This document shows positions 44,250 to 55,122 of a stretch of DNA of 64,000 nt, in pieces. Within the stretch, counting starts at the first letter, position 1; every line of letters begins with the position of its first letter. The stretch is from Palaemon carinicauda (lineage: Eukaryota; Arthropoda; Malacostraca; Decapoda; Palaemonidae), in assembly GCF_036898095.1 (NCBI RefSeq), contig NC_090751.1:86510120-86574119 (forward strand). The letters run 5' to 3'. The translations under genes and the position numbers were made by a program. Under the pieces are notes generated by a model. It was not told the DNA's origin and searched no databases. It worked only from the letters and a program-made list of their open reading frames with translations.

Positions 44250-46110
44250 CCAGTGGGGGGATGCCTAAAAAGTTGCGCATTCAGGTGGCAGCAACTCGGG
44301 GCCGATTCCTGGACGATCTCTGTGAGCAGTCAGGAATATCGTGTCCCGTTCATAATATCTCTTCCTCCCCTGACAGCGAATCCAGTGTCGTTGAGCTCCT
44401 ATGCCATGGGATCGGCAAAGGGGCTAGCCCTACAGGCAGAAGTCGAGACCATGCTGAAGAAGGATGCTCTCCAGGAGGTCGTCGACGGCTCTCTAGGCTT
44501 CTTCAGTCGACTCTTTCTTGTAAAGAAGGCGTCTGGAGGCTGGAGACCAGTCATCGACCTCTCAGCTCTGAATAAGTTTTCATACAAACTCCGTTCAGCA
44601 TGGAGACAGCAGACACGGTTAGACTTGCAATGAGACCGCAAGACTTCATGTGTACACTGGATCTGAAGGACTCGTACAGTACTTCCAGATCCCTATCCAT
44701 CCGTCTTCAAGGAAGTACTTAAGATTCAGCCTAGACAACAAGATTTACCAGTTAGAGGTGCTATGTTTCGGTCTCTCCACAGCACCCCAGGTATTCACCA
44801 GAGTGTTCACCCTGATCTCTTCGTGGGCACACAGGATCAGCATCCGTCTCCTCCGTTATCTGGACGACTGGCTGATCCTGGCAGACTCTGAATCGACCCT
44901 TCTTTGACACCGAGACAAGCTTCTGGGAATTTGCCAAGGTCTAGGGATCATGGTAAATCTCGAGAAGTCTTCTCTGCTTCCATCTCAACGACTGGTATAT
45001 CTAGGCATGATATTGGACACCAATCTCCACAAAGCCTTTCCATCAGATGACAGGATAGCAAGGCTGAGGAGGGTCGCAGATCCTTTCCTCAGACGAGAAG
45101 AGCTTCCAGCCCAATCGTGGTTACGTCTCCTAGGTCACCTTTCCTCCTTGGCCCGTCTAGTTCCAAATGGCCGCCTCGGGATGAGATTCGTGCAATGGCG
45201 GCTCAAGTCCCGGTGGAATCAAGGCCACGATTCCCCGGACATTCTGGTCCCTATGGGTCCTGCGGAACGGATGGACCTTCAGTGGTGAGTGACCGACGAA
45301 AACCTCCGAAAGCGAGTGGATCTTCTGGTCCTCCCCCCGGATTTGATGCTGTTCTCGGATGCTTCAAAAGATGGGGGGGGGGGGGGGGGGGGGGAACGTT
45401 CTGAACCACAGGACCTCAGGCCTATGGTCAGAATCAGAAAAGTGCCTCCACATAAATCTGCTAGAGATGAAGGCCGTATATCGGGCACTTCAACAGTTCC
45501 AACAAACCCTGGTGGTGGTGATGAGCGACAACACCACGGTAGTGGCTTACATCAACAAGCAGGGAGGTACCTTTTCACAACAGCTATCCCATCTTGCAGT
45601 AGAGGTACTGAGATGGACCGAAGTCCACTCGATTCCACTATCGACTCGCTTCATTCTGGGCAAAAGGAATGTGTTCGCCGACAGTCTGAGCAGAGCATCA
45701 CAGATAGTGAGTACCGAGTGGTATTTGGATCCCCTAGTAGCGAACAAAGTCCTGACTTTGTGTGGGTTCCCCGACAGTGGACCTGTTCGCGACAGCCTTG
45801 AACTTCAAGCTTCTGCTGTACTGTTCCCCAGTCCCGGACCCCAAGGCATTCTGGCAAGATGCCTTCCAACATCGACGTTTACGCCCTCCCACCATTCTGT
45901 CCGATGAGAAGGGTGTTCAACAAGACAAGAATATCGGTCAACCTGTCAATGATTCTAATAGCTCCGCTATGGCATCACGCAGAGTGGTTCCCGGACCTTC
46001 TGCAGCTCCTGACGGAACTCCCGAGAGAACTTCCTCCACGACACAAGCTACTCAAGCAACCACACTGCAACATCTTCCACAAAGCCGTAGCATCGTTTCG
46101 GCTTCACGCC
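44250..46110 (+). pseudogene. Element F pol, several lesions
   Basis: RT fingers are open to 44633 (FLVKKASGGWRPVIDLSALN). A frameshift lies near 44575-44590, and a 5-nt insertion near 44680 (TCGTACAGTACTTC against GCGTACTTC in D). YLDDWLILADS is intact (YLDD at 44857-44868). Stops follow at 44905-44907, where D has CGA, and at 45286-45288, where D has TGG. RNase H is interrupted by 22 G at 45373-45394, then continues (LLEMKAVYRAL, MSDNTTVVAYINKQGG). The Dam-like block is shortened near 45870. Inactive. Confidence 0.82.
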
Positions 46111-46701
46111 TGGAGACTATCCAGCATCTCCTCACAGAGAGAGGCTTTTCGCAACAAGTTGCGGAAAGGATGTCGCGGTACCTGCGAAAGTCATCCGCAG
46201 GGGTCTATCAGGCGAAGTGGAGAGTCTTCTGTGGTTGGTGTCGTGGAAGGGGTATCTGTCCCCTCGATGCCACTATTCCAGCAATAGCGGAGTTTTTTGT
46301 GTATTTGCAAGAAGAAATGCGCCTTTCAGTATCGGCAGTGAAAGGCTATCGCTCAGCCTTAAGCCTAGCCTTTAGGCTGAAAGGAATGGACATTTCCTCC
46401 TCGCTGGAACTTTCTCTACTTATTCGAAGCTTTGAGCTTACCTGCCCTCAGTCGGAATTGAGACCTCCTCCATGGAACATGGTTCGAGTCCTCAGGTCTC
46501 TTAAGAGATCTCCGTTCGAACCATTAGGCCAGGCTTCAGATAGTCACCTGACTTGGAAGACGGTGTACCTACTCGCATTGGCCTCGGCCAAGCGAGTCAG
46601 CGAACTTCATGGTCTCTCGTACGACGTCGCCCATTCAAGGGGATGGGGGAGGTAACGTTCGGGTTCGTCCCTGAGTTTGTGACTAAGACTCAAAATCCTG
46701 G
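45990..46701 (+). pseudogene. Element F tyrosine recombinase, 5' part (before nested G)
   Basis: Open within 45762-46655: VYQAKWRVFCGWCRG, SAVKGYRSALSLAFRL and the first catalytic Arg in ASAKRVSELHGLSYD. Loss of one G near 46645, in a run that has six G in D, shifts the frame to a stop at 46655. The aligned text then continues (FVPEFVTKTQNP) to 46701, where element G begins. Confidence 0.85.
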
Positions 46702-46877
46702 GTTCTGGAGAGGGAGGTCTCAACCTTCCGGACTCACCAGTGGTAGCTTATACACCCCCCCCTGGAACCCCCCCAAGCGGCGGCGCGAGCCCTAATCCAC
46801 GCCCCCTTGGGCGGAGTTACCAGAGACGAGCGGGTTGACTCGGCAATGGAAGTCACATTTCTGAAGTTGACTTCGGC
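46702..46877 (+). repeat. Left inverted terminal repeat of element G
   Basis: Inverted copy of 51376-51543. It includes GGCGGCGCGAGCCCTAA and a C-rich run. Confidence 0.92.
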
Positions 46878-46981
46878 ACAGAACGTTCTCCTCTTTTTCC
46901 CTCCCGCTGCTCCCAACATTTGCTGATTTTCATTATCCTGCACTCAGCAACCAGAGTAATATCTCAGCCCACGGCTTAATT

Positions 46982-49957
46982 ATGTCTAGGCAAATTCTTA
47001 CCTCCGCGGAGGTGCATCGGCTTAGCGAAGACTCCAGCGGAGAGGAGAACGTAATCAGTAACGAAAAACGCACACAATCGACTGCAGATAGTGATATGCC
47101 TTCTAATTCTGATATCGTAAATATGTTACTACAACAGAATCAAACTCTTATGCAAATCATCCAGAAAAGGTAAGGTTTTAAATTCTGTTTACAACGAAAA
47201 CGTCATATGGAAAACAGCTGATTTAGACTAATGCCGTCACAAATGCAAATGGCGGCCCCCATACGTAAGCTTGTTATGATTTGAATGCTTAGAGCAGGCA
47301 CTTCCGAACATAGCGTAAGTAGCTTAAGCAAAGCATGTGCATGATTACTACACGATTAATAGGTATAAACAAACTAAATACTCCAATTTTTATATATTAC
47401 AAAATTATAATTAAGCACACAAAACAAATTGCTTGCCTGACACATTAAAAGCACGCGCTTAATAGGCAGTAGGCTAGACCACAGGTAAGTTCGAGCTTAC
47501 ATTTTTCGCTTTAAACCTATCGACACTAGCCTAGGCCCTGGGGGGCTATCTGATAAGGGTTACATATGAGGCAGGTCTAGTTTATTAATAATAACAGATT
47601 TAAACTTATCATTCACTTAAATATGGCACTGAATTAACCTAAGAGGGCTATTTGAGTCGTGAACCCCATTGCCTGACTTCAGCCTTCTAGGTCCGCTGCT
47701 GTCCATATTTACTATACCTGTTGAACAAAATTTCAATTATTCTATGGTAAATAAATCACTGATATTAAACATTCATCTCGGCAGAAGTGGTTCACCTGCT
47801 AAGAAGAATGAGGCTCCCCCTCCTACTAAGCGCTCAAGACGATCACCTGAATTACCTGAAAGTGCAAATTTAGACCTCTTTTCCTTTTATAATAATGGAG
47901 ACGAAAGTGATTACGAAGATTTCAACCTTCTTACATTCAATAAACCCATTCCTTCATATATTTCCACCAATTTCAAAGCTGAACCATCTTTTCATAGAGA
48001 AGGGAAAATTCAATTGAATAATTCACTAGTAGCATTAACTTTCAGTGAAGGCCATAGTGATAACCGGGATAAATTCTTTGTTAGTAGTCAAAATAAGGAG
48101 TTCTCAGCCTTTTTTAAATTAATTAATACTCCAAAGTTGAATTTCTGGCCTGAAGGTAAGGTATTTGATGACAGTTATAAGAGAAAATTTTTTTATGACA
48201 TTGAAAATATTAAAATGAGTATTTCTGCCTTTCAAGGGCATGCAGCACTGGCACACATTGTATACCCCTCCAAAGTAAATGACATTGATTTTTTGTCCAA
48301 AATTATTATTGGTCCCCTAAGGAGGAGCATAGACCACATATTTTATAAATTCAAACCAGATGGAACAGTACGACTAATCTTTGACATGAAAGTGCTCAAC
48401 ACCATGATTAAAAAACCTTCTTTTACCATGCTCAAGGCCAATACTATATTTCCCTATCTACATCTAAACTCTTGGGCCTGCAAACTAGATTTAAAAGATG
48501 CTTATTGGCACATTCCATTACATGCAAGTAGCCAGAAATTTCTAACCTTCAAACTAGGTAAAAGGAAGTTCAAATGGACTGTGATACCCTTTGGACTAAA
48601 GACAGCACCTTATATTTTTTCAAAAATAATGTACACAGTGATCAAGTATATTAGAACCTCATATAACATCTTAATATTCAACTATCTTGATGACATTCTC
48701 ATATTAGCAAAAGATTATGTAAAATGTAAAAATCACATTCAGCTAGTCATTAAGATCTTGTCAGACTTAGGATGGAATATCTCACTTAAAAAATCTACAA
48801 TTGAACCGACTCAAAGAATTGAATTTTTAGGAGTGCATTACAATATGATTAAGAAAACTATGAATCCCAGTGGGAAAAACATAGAGAAGTGTGTCGAATT
48901 GGCCAAAGCTTTCTCCAACTCTGTTAAATCCGACCTGCATTCCTATCAAATGTTAATCGGAGCTTTAAATTTTAGTGCATCCTATACAAGCTTGGGAAGA
49001 TTCCATCTTAAATATCTCCACAGGTACCACAGTTATTTTAATTCAGGGTACAAAATCATTCCCCACACCTTCAAAAAATACCTAAAGCCATGGGAACAGA
49101 GACAAATGTACAGAGAGATTAACATTCCAAAACCACAGATAGATGCAGAACTTTTCACTGACGCTTCCAACCAGGGTTGGGGAGGTGCATTAGTAATAGC
49201 GGGTAATATGCTCTCAATAAATGGAACTTGGACAAATGAAGAATCCTCCCTTCACATCAATGTAAGAGAGTTATTAGCTTGCTTCTATTCTTTGGAACAC
49301 TTCATCACAAGGTTATACAACAAGGTAGTCTTAATACATGTTGATTCAAAGGTTACTAATTGTTGGATAAAGAAACAGGGTAGTATCAGAAACAAGTTAG
49401 CCCATGAACTAGTCAGGAAAATACTTAGTACCATGAAGGATCACAACATACAGATAAATTCCAGATGGATCAGGGGAGTAAGTAACACCATCGCAGACTC
49501 ACTTTCCAGGGACCTGGGTTCCATTCACACAGAAACTTCCCTCAGTGACAGTCTATTCTCCTTAATCTGCTCTGACTTCAATTTCACCCCAGAAATAGAT
49601 CTGTTCTCAAATGGTTTCAATACTAAGTGCAAAAAGTTCTGTTCATCTCTTCCAAATCAAAAAGCCATCAGCAATAATGCACTTACGATTAGCTGGAAGG
49701 GATCAACACCCCTCTATGCCTTTCCACCAGGATTCTTACTACACAAAGTAGCTTTTAAAATCAATAAAGAATGCAATAATAATATGCTTTTTTGCACCAT
49801 ATCGCAGGGGACGGAACCATGGATTCCATTAGTGAAGTCAGTCGCGAAGCAGCACAAACGATATATTGTGAAGATCGAAGACTACCAGATAGTTCTCAAG
49901 GATTGTATCTCACCCTCAGCAAAGCTCCAATCAACTTTGATCGCCTTCAAAATTTAA
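46982..49957 (+). CDS. Element G pol: RT, RNase H, Dam-like remnant; predicted two-exon gene
   Basis: Exon 1 is 46982-47169 (starts MSRQILTSAEVHRLSEDSSG). It is followed by the donor GTAAGG, and an acceptor CGGCAG ends at 47784. Joining them gives QKR followed by SGSPAKKNEAPPPTKRSRR in the frame of the downstream ORF, so the 38 codons upstream of the acceptor are probably intronic. The RT carries KPDGTVRLIFDMKVLN, CKLDLKDAYWHIPLH, PFGLKTAPYIF, YLDDILIL (YLDD at 48683-48694) and EFLGVHY. RNase H has FTDASNQGWGG, VRELLACFYS, HVDSKVTN and ADSLSR. A reduced Dam-like block follows (EIDLFSNGFN, LYAFPPGFLL). No Cys-rich gag is evident; the first about 230 residues have no recognised domain. No stop or frameshift is visible in either exon. 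Confidence 0.85.
47170..47784 (+). other. Predicted spliceosomal intron in element G
   Basis: Donor AG followed by GTAAGG at 47170; acceptor CAG at 47782-47784. Removal joins the two frames without a stop. The pyrimidine tract before the acceptor is weak, so the acceptor is less certain than the donor. Confidence 0.6.
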
Positions 49958-50940
49958 AGGATCAGCTCCCTAACGTCTTTCCTCCTGAGGTTTGCTCCAA
50001 AATTGCTGTCAGCTTGAGGGACAGCTCCTTGCACAAGTATGAAAACCTATACAACATTTTTAAAAGTTTCATTCACAAGGAGTATGGAAGAGACAACAAA
50101 TTTCCCCTGTTAGCAATTATTTTATTTTTCAATCACCTTATAGACAAGGGTCTGTCTTACAACACCCTGAAGAGCTACAGAGCAGCTTTAGGTCCTATCT
50201 TGTCAGGCTATTTCCCAGGTTACTGTCTTGCAGAGGACAAATATGTCAAAGCAATGATATCGGGAGTTAATAGAAGGAAACCTAGAAATTCTCACCAGTT
50301 CCCTGGCTGGGATCTAGACAAAGTAATTTCATTTCTCAACACCACGAAAGATAACTCTACCTTACTACTGACACAGAAAACCTTGTTCCTAGTAGCCTTA
50401 GCTTGCCCTTTAAGAGCTAATCAATTTAACAATCTCAGCATTTCCAGGAGCACCTTCATCCCAGAACACATTGTCTTACGGAACCACCCTTCCTTCATGG
50501 CCAAAAACCAAAAGAACAACTACACGCCAATAGAGATCAGCTTTAGGAAACTTCCTAACAGACCAAAAATATGTCCAGTCAGACAATTGAACTTCTATTT
50601 GGAATACACCAACAAAGTCTGTATGGAAAGAAACATAGACAGGAAAGACCACATATGGCTAGATGAACACTTCAAGATAATGTCTCTACAAAAAATGAGA
50701 CAACTTTTTAGGGAGTGCATTTTCAGAGCCGACCCAAATGCAACTAAACAGTCAACGAATTTTCACTCTATAAGGGGGCAAGCTTCATCAAGACTGCTAT
50801 ACAATGGAGTATCGATACAAGAAATCATGTCCAGAATGAATTGGAGAAGCGACTCTGTCTTCAGCTCTTACTATGCTCTCCTCGGCTTACAGGGAGCTTT
50901 CGATGCTGTGGTCGCTGGACTTCATCTTCAAGCCCCCTGA
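49792..50940 (+). CDS. Tyrosine recombinase of element G
   Basis: Intact frame of 382 residues, overlapping the pol frame by 166 nt. It has the helical core-binding text (LSYNTLKSYRAALGPIL), the first catalytic Arg in ALACPLRANQFNNLS, the HSIR motif in NFHSIRGQASS and the Tyr in VFSSYYALLG. The R, H-x-x-R and Y set is complete. The ATG at 49792 is the first in frame; the true start could be later, before NFDRLQNLKDQL. It should catalyse integration of the circular intermediate. It is clearly diverged from the recombinases of B, D, F and H. Confidence 0.88.
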   Translation: MHHIAGDGTMDSISEVSREAAQTIYCEDRRLPDSSQGLYLTLSKAPINFDRLQNLKDQLPNVFPPEVCSKIAVSLRDSSLHKYENLYNIFKSFIHKEYGRDNKFPLLAIILFFNHLIDKGLSYNTLKSYRAALGPILSGYFPGYCLAEDKYVKAMISGVNRRKPRNSHQFPGWDLDKVISFLNTTKDNSTLLLTQKTLFLVALACPLRANQFNNLSISRSTFIPEHIVLRNHPSFMAKNQKNNYTPIEISFRKLPNRPKICPVRQLNFYLEYTNKVCMERNIDRKDHIWLDEHFKIMSLQKMRQLFRECIFRADPNATKQSTNFHSIRGQASSRLLYNGVSIQEIMSRMNWRSDSVFSSYYALLGLQGAFDAVVAGLHLQAP

Positions 50941-50950
50941 AGCATCTGCC

Positions 50951-51055
50951 TAGCTACCACTGGTGAGTCCGGAAGGTTGAGACCTCCCTCTCCAGAACTG
51001 TAAGTTTACTTGTGAACGAAGGTTCTGGAGTGGGAGGTGAGACCTTCCGGACTCA
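50951..51055 (+). repeat. Internal complementary region of element G
   Basis: The first half (to TCCAGAAC near 50998) is the reverse complement of 46702-46751 without mismatch. The second half is the reverse complement of 51510-51567 with one mismatch. The joint ...CCAGAACTGTAAG... is the circle junction in reverse complement. Confidence 0.93.
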
Positions 51056-51375
51056 AAGTCTGGGTCACCCTCCAACCCTTCCCCCGTGAGCCGAGGAGAC
51101 CATGTACAGTACTTAGGAGGGAATATTCTAACAACTTCATAATTCAACAGAGTAGGCTATATACAAGAACACACACATACAATCACTATTATTCCACAGA
51201 AAACAAACTAACTGGAATCTTTCAATATTCATATCAACCAAGAGAGCACAAGAAGATTGAATTTACTAGTAAAAAGACCTTTATGTCCAACAATTTGCAC
51301 CTTCACAGTAATTCCTTCATAACTTGCACTACCAAGGTAAGCTCAACCACTTCTGTGTTATTTTTTGTCCTATTA
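51056..51375 (+). other. Element G segment between complementary region and right repeat
   Basis: About 320 nt, non-coding and AT-rich, with no ORF of interest. Confidence 0.5.
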
Positions 51376-51567
51376 CAACTTCAAAAATGTGACTTCCATT
51401 GCCGAGTCAACCCGCTCGTTTCTGGTAACTCCGCCCAAGGGGGCGTGGTTTAGGGCTCGCGCCGCCGCTTGGGGGGGTTCCAGGGGGGGGGTGTATAAGC
51501 TACCACTGGTGAGTCCGGAAGGTCTCGCCTCCCACTCCAGAACCTTCGTTCACAAGTAAACTTACAG
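51376..51567 (+). repeat. Right inverted terminal repeat of element G with extension
   Basis: Bases 51376-51543 invert the left repeat. The right-only extension is CTTCGTTCACAAGTAAAC plus TTACAG. Confidence 0.92.
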
Positions 51568-51938
51568 ATTCCGGACCCACGGTTCGACTCCTTCCGGATT
51601 TTGAGTCTCCGTTCTGTAACAGATGACCCAGACCATCTCCTACTGTGCCCAGTAAGGAGTCTGAGGCTCTATCTTAAGAGAACAGCTGCAGCCCGTCCTT
51701 GAGATGGATTCGCAGGGTCATCCACCATTCCCTGAATCCAGACCCTCCTCCGTCACGTCGCCCTAGAGCACACGATGTCAGAGGCATCGCTACGTCCCTG
51801 GCATTCAAGAGAAACTACCCAGTGACGCAGTTTCTACAAGCTGGGGTCTGGAAACGTCAAACGACCTTCACAGCCCACTACCTGCAGGACGTGACCCACA
51901 GGAGGCTCGATACAACAGCTGCACAACAGCTGGTCTAA
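51568..51938 (+). pseudogene. Element F tyrosine recombinase, 3' part (after nested G)
   Basis: It resumes exactly where 46701 stops when aligned to D. A deletion of about 70 nt relative to D lies near 51700. The last frame, 51699-51938, carries AHDVRGIATSLAF, with the catalytic His kept, and FTAHYLQDVTH with the Tyr. Confidence 0.85.
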
Positions 51939-52429
51939 ACCTCAGGCTCCTTAATGGACAAGTAGCAGAAGGTTGAGGGCATTGTTACCCGGTTTTAGTC
52001 TGCGTGAATGAAAAGGTATGCCTGGCCCTTACTCTTTTCTTCATCCTCCCCTCTCTTGGGGAAAGCAGCTTCCCGAGTTCTCTGCACGGCTGACCTCAAA
52101 CCACTGCAGGTAAACCATGCTTCCTTGTGTTCCTAGTATTAAGATAATACTGTCGCGTCCCCCATACCCTGACGAGATGGTATTGGGAACGTCCTATCCT
52201 AGAATTTCATCTAAAGGATTCCAGATCAACTTCCTAGGACGAGTCACACTTCATTCCTTCACACACAAGCTTACGTAGGCCGCATGTTCCTTGCAGAGCA
52301 AGGGATTCGCGAGGAGCAGGGACTCCTTATCTCGAGTACTACACACTCGGATTCTGAGTCCCCGGGCAAAGCCAAAGCCAGTAAGGCTGGGACTTACCAC
52401 CCTACCTAAGGGTTAAGTCACCCTATTTA
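51939..52429 (+). other. 3' non-coding region of element F
   Basis: Aligned with D 31835-32332 (GGTTGAGGGCATTGTTACCC and following). No ORF. Confidence 0.6.
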
Positions 52430-52505
52430 AATAGCGTGGTTTGTATTTCGGTTACGGAACAAATGATAAATTTGTAGATAATTTGTATTTTTCCTAACCA
52501 GACAA
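52430..52505 (+). repeat. Internal complementary region of element F
   Basis: AGCGTGGTTTGTATTTCGG and GATAATTTGTATTTTTCC are the reverse complements of the left end and right extension of F. Confidence 0.88.
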
Positions 52506-52569
52506 ACCTTAGCTACTGTATTTAATCATACTTACCCGCCAGCCCTTTCCCCCGTGAAGTCCTATCTCT

Positions 52570-52785
52570 AAGCGAAGTGAATCAGTTCACCAGTGTGTGA
52601 GGGGGGAGGGGTAGCTAGCTACCCCTCCCCTTACCCCCGCTAACTAGCGAGGGGGTAGTTAACCCTCGTTTAAAATCTAATGGCTCGTCATTTCAGCTAC
52701 GCTGAAAGTAATACCCTATTTAAATAGCTAAGGTTTGTATGGATAGGAAAAATACAAATTACTGTATCTACGAATTTGTCATTTT
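52570..52785 (+). repeat. Right inverted terminal repeat of element F with extension
   Basis: It inverts the left repeat and ends GAATTTGTCATTTT. Nineteen bases separate it from element H. Confidence 0.88.
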
Positions 52786-52815
52786 CTGCGCTTAAAGGTT
52801 ATATGTTCCAACACG

Positions 52816-52999
52816 GAGTACTTACCTCAAACTACTTTCTTAGGAGTATCTGGGATCTCTTCCCAACCGACCAGAATTTTGTGTAGTTTACCCTATCTCC
52901 GTTTTATATGCGGGAGAACCTCTGTCGGAGGATTACGCGCTATGAGGCGACCTGGGGTCAAATGCGTGCTCCCTCAGGCCTCGACCTCCAGTAAGTTTT
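52816..52999 (+). repeat. Left inverted terminal repeat of element H
   Basis: Inverted at 58857-59041, including CCAGAATTTTGTGTAGTTTA and TCGACCTCCAGTAAG. Confidence 0.9.
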
Positions 53000-53156
53000 C
53001 TGGTCGCGACGTGATTACATCTCGCCGCGCTCTCTTCACCCAGTGTGACCCTTTGTGTCTCACGCGGTACCCACGTGGTCCCCTCGTGTTCAAACCTTAC
53101 CTTATCCTACCTTTCCCTCTGTGTTCCTGTGTCGATTGGTGCTTTAGTGTTTTGTT

Positions 53157-55122
53157 ATGGAGCATCCCCGCCGTTGCCCTGGGGCTATGGCCGGTAAATC
53201 TTGTGGGGCCTTTCTCTCCAAGCCGGAAATCGACCCCCACTCTTTGTGTTCGTTGTGTAGGGGCAGTGTTTGTTCCCCTACAGCCACGTGTCCGGAGTGC
53301 GAGTCCTGGAACGAAATCCAGTGGGTGCGCTACGGCACTAAGAAGAAGGCTACCAAGAGATCGCCGAAGAAGTCCAGCTTTGCCTCGCCCCTAGCGTCGC
53401 CTGATGCCTCTTTGGAGAGAGGTTCTCTACCGCCTTCCCATACCCAGAGTAGGGGACAAGGTAAGTCTGTTTCGAGGAAGCGGCCTATTGCTCTTCCCCA
53501 GGAGTCTGTGATGTCTGTTGGTGGGGATATTGTGTCGGTTCAGGCAAGGGGGGGGCCTGAGGGAGGGACGGGAGTGTGTTCGGGAGACGAGGTCCTGGTG
53601 CCTGCAGGATCAGTCTCTATTGACGATCCGATCTGGGGGAAGCCTGCTACGGCCCTGCATCTTGGATCTGTGTTTCAGGTACGTCAGCGACCGGGGGAGA
53701 CGCCCAGAAGGAAGATTCACTTAGTTCGGACCCCATCGCATGGGCGCCGCCAAGGACGCCCTTCAGGTCGCCCATGACTCTGGAGGAGGAGTTCGACACC
53801 TGGTTCGCCTGCAAGAAGGTGCCTCAGAGGACGAAGGACCGAGGGGCTCGAGGAGGAGACGCGAGAGGTCCCGCAGGAAGAGGTCCCGTTCCCGATCACG
53901 CTACGCCAGGAGACGTTCCAGATCCCCCAGGAGAAAGCACAAGAGGAGCCGTTCATCGAAAGGTGAATGGGTGCGAGTCACCATCCCCTGTAGCCACCTC
54001 TTAGGAGCTTCAGCAGCCCCGAGTACCTCTGGCTGGCTCCCTAGAGCTCCTTCGCCACCTTCGCGGCATGGCTCCTCCAGCAGACCGGATCATCGACGGA
54101 GGTCGTCGCACCAGGTCTCGAGTGACAAGCATAAGTCCGCGAAGGTTCTGGCTTCATCCTCCCAGTGGAGAGAGCCGCCCCTTCGGCCTGGCATCTTTGT
54201 CCTGGCCTCCTGCCTTTTGACGACCTTCCCGGAACGACAGAACCAACCAGCTGGCACGGGGAAGCCCGCAGCTCCATGGAACTCCGCTGGAGGGAGTAGA
54301 CCCATGACGGCTACTCCCATCCCAAAGGAGCCGCCTGCTCAGCGAGTCGACCCGCCAATGCCTCGGCACGAGAGGAAGATGCTTCCTCCTCATGCGTAAC
54401 CCTTTGTCATCGACGTGGCTGCTCAGGCGGAGGACCAGATAGCCGAAGGCCTTGTAGAAGGGGGAGAATGCTCGACGAACGAGGTCTTCACCTATAGGAA
54501 GGTCTTAGCCCTCATCAGGCGGCATCATAGGTTGGATGAGCCAAAACCCTCGGCAGAAGAAGGACATAGCAGGCTAGTGGATAATCCGGGGCAGCAGAAG
54601 CCTTCTCTGGCTCTTCCCCTGGCGAGGGACGTTAAGCTGGGTATGGACCACATAGATAGGTTCATAGCCAGCCAGGCGGACGCCCCCAGGAATCAGAGCG
54701 CCTCCAAACTCCTCCAGGGTCTTAAAACGCAGAAACGCTTTTATCTCCCGGAGGGGCGCCGCAGAGGTCCCTGTACGGTTGAGCCAGCGATTGTTATCCT
54801 GAGCCAGGGAGCGGCTGAAGATAGGGCATCCTCCGCTCTGGTGTGTTTTTCCCTGGCGGAAACCTCCATGATGGAGGATATGGCCCTGGATCTAGTGTAC
54901 GTGTCTTCATGGTTGGACTGGTGGGCCTGCACGTTGATGGGCTTCCAGGCATCTCATGACCTGTCCGTCCCCGAGAATCAGTCCTTGCTGAGGGAACTGA
55001 TTAGTTCGGGTAGGAAAGCGCTCAAGTTCCTCTCATACCAGTCCCTCTCTCAGACAGGCAACTGGGTCCTGCGGAAGAGGGACACAGTCCTGAGCAAGCT
55101 GGTTAGGAGATTACCCGACTGA
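53157..55122 (+). pseudogene. Element H gag, frameshifted, with Arg/Ser-rich domain
   Basis: The ATG at 53157 opens a Cys ladder with the family spacing: C7, C16, then DPHSLCSLCRGSVC and CPEC. The frame ends at 53777. Text in the frame 53740-54399 continues with an Arg/Ser-rich stretch (SRSRSRYARRRSRSPRRKHK) that resembles splicing-factor RS domains in composition. The conserved carboxyl block is open at 54415-55122 (VYVSSWLDWWACTLMGFQ, GRKALKFLSYQ, LRKRDTVLSKL). A stop at 55120-55122 is followed by further aligned text. Likely a dead structural gene. Confidence 0.75.

Larger units (their letters stand above)
46702..51567 (+). mobile_element. DIRS-like element G, apparently intact, nested in F
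   Basis: About 4.87 kb. The left end starts GTTCTGGAGAGGGAGG and the right end finishes AAGTAAACTTACAG. Inverted repeats of about 170 bp lie at 46702-46877 and 51376-51543, and a 24-nt right extension reaches 51567. The internal complementary region at 50951-51055 spells the joined ends. RT, RNase H and recombinase are open and all catalytic motifs are present. It is AT-rich, unlike the GC-rich elements around it. One base (G) at the junction can be assigned to either side. Otherwise the host sequence is continuous, with no target duplication. Confidence 0.93.
40152..52785 (+). mobile_element. DIRS-like element F, interrupted by nested element G
   Basis: Same family as D. The left end reads TTTCCGTAACCG and the right end AATTTGTCATTTT at 52785. 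Left repeat about 40180-40330, internal complementary region 52430-52505, right repeat about 52570-52735. Removing G (46702-51567) restores continuity of the recombinase text. Without G, F is about 7.77 kb. It is riddled with stops and small frameshifts and is probably inactive. Confidence 0.9.

Noticed and set aside
46982..47173. Stand-alone 63-residue protein at the start of G
   Set aside because: The stop lies inside a strong donor site and a downstream acceptor restores the pol frame, so it is better read as exon 1.
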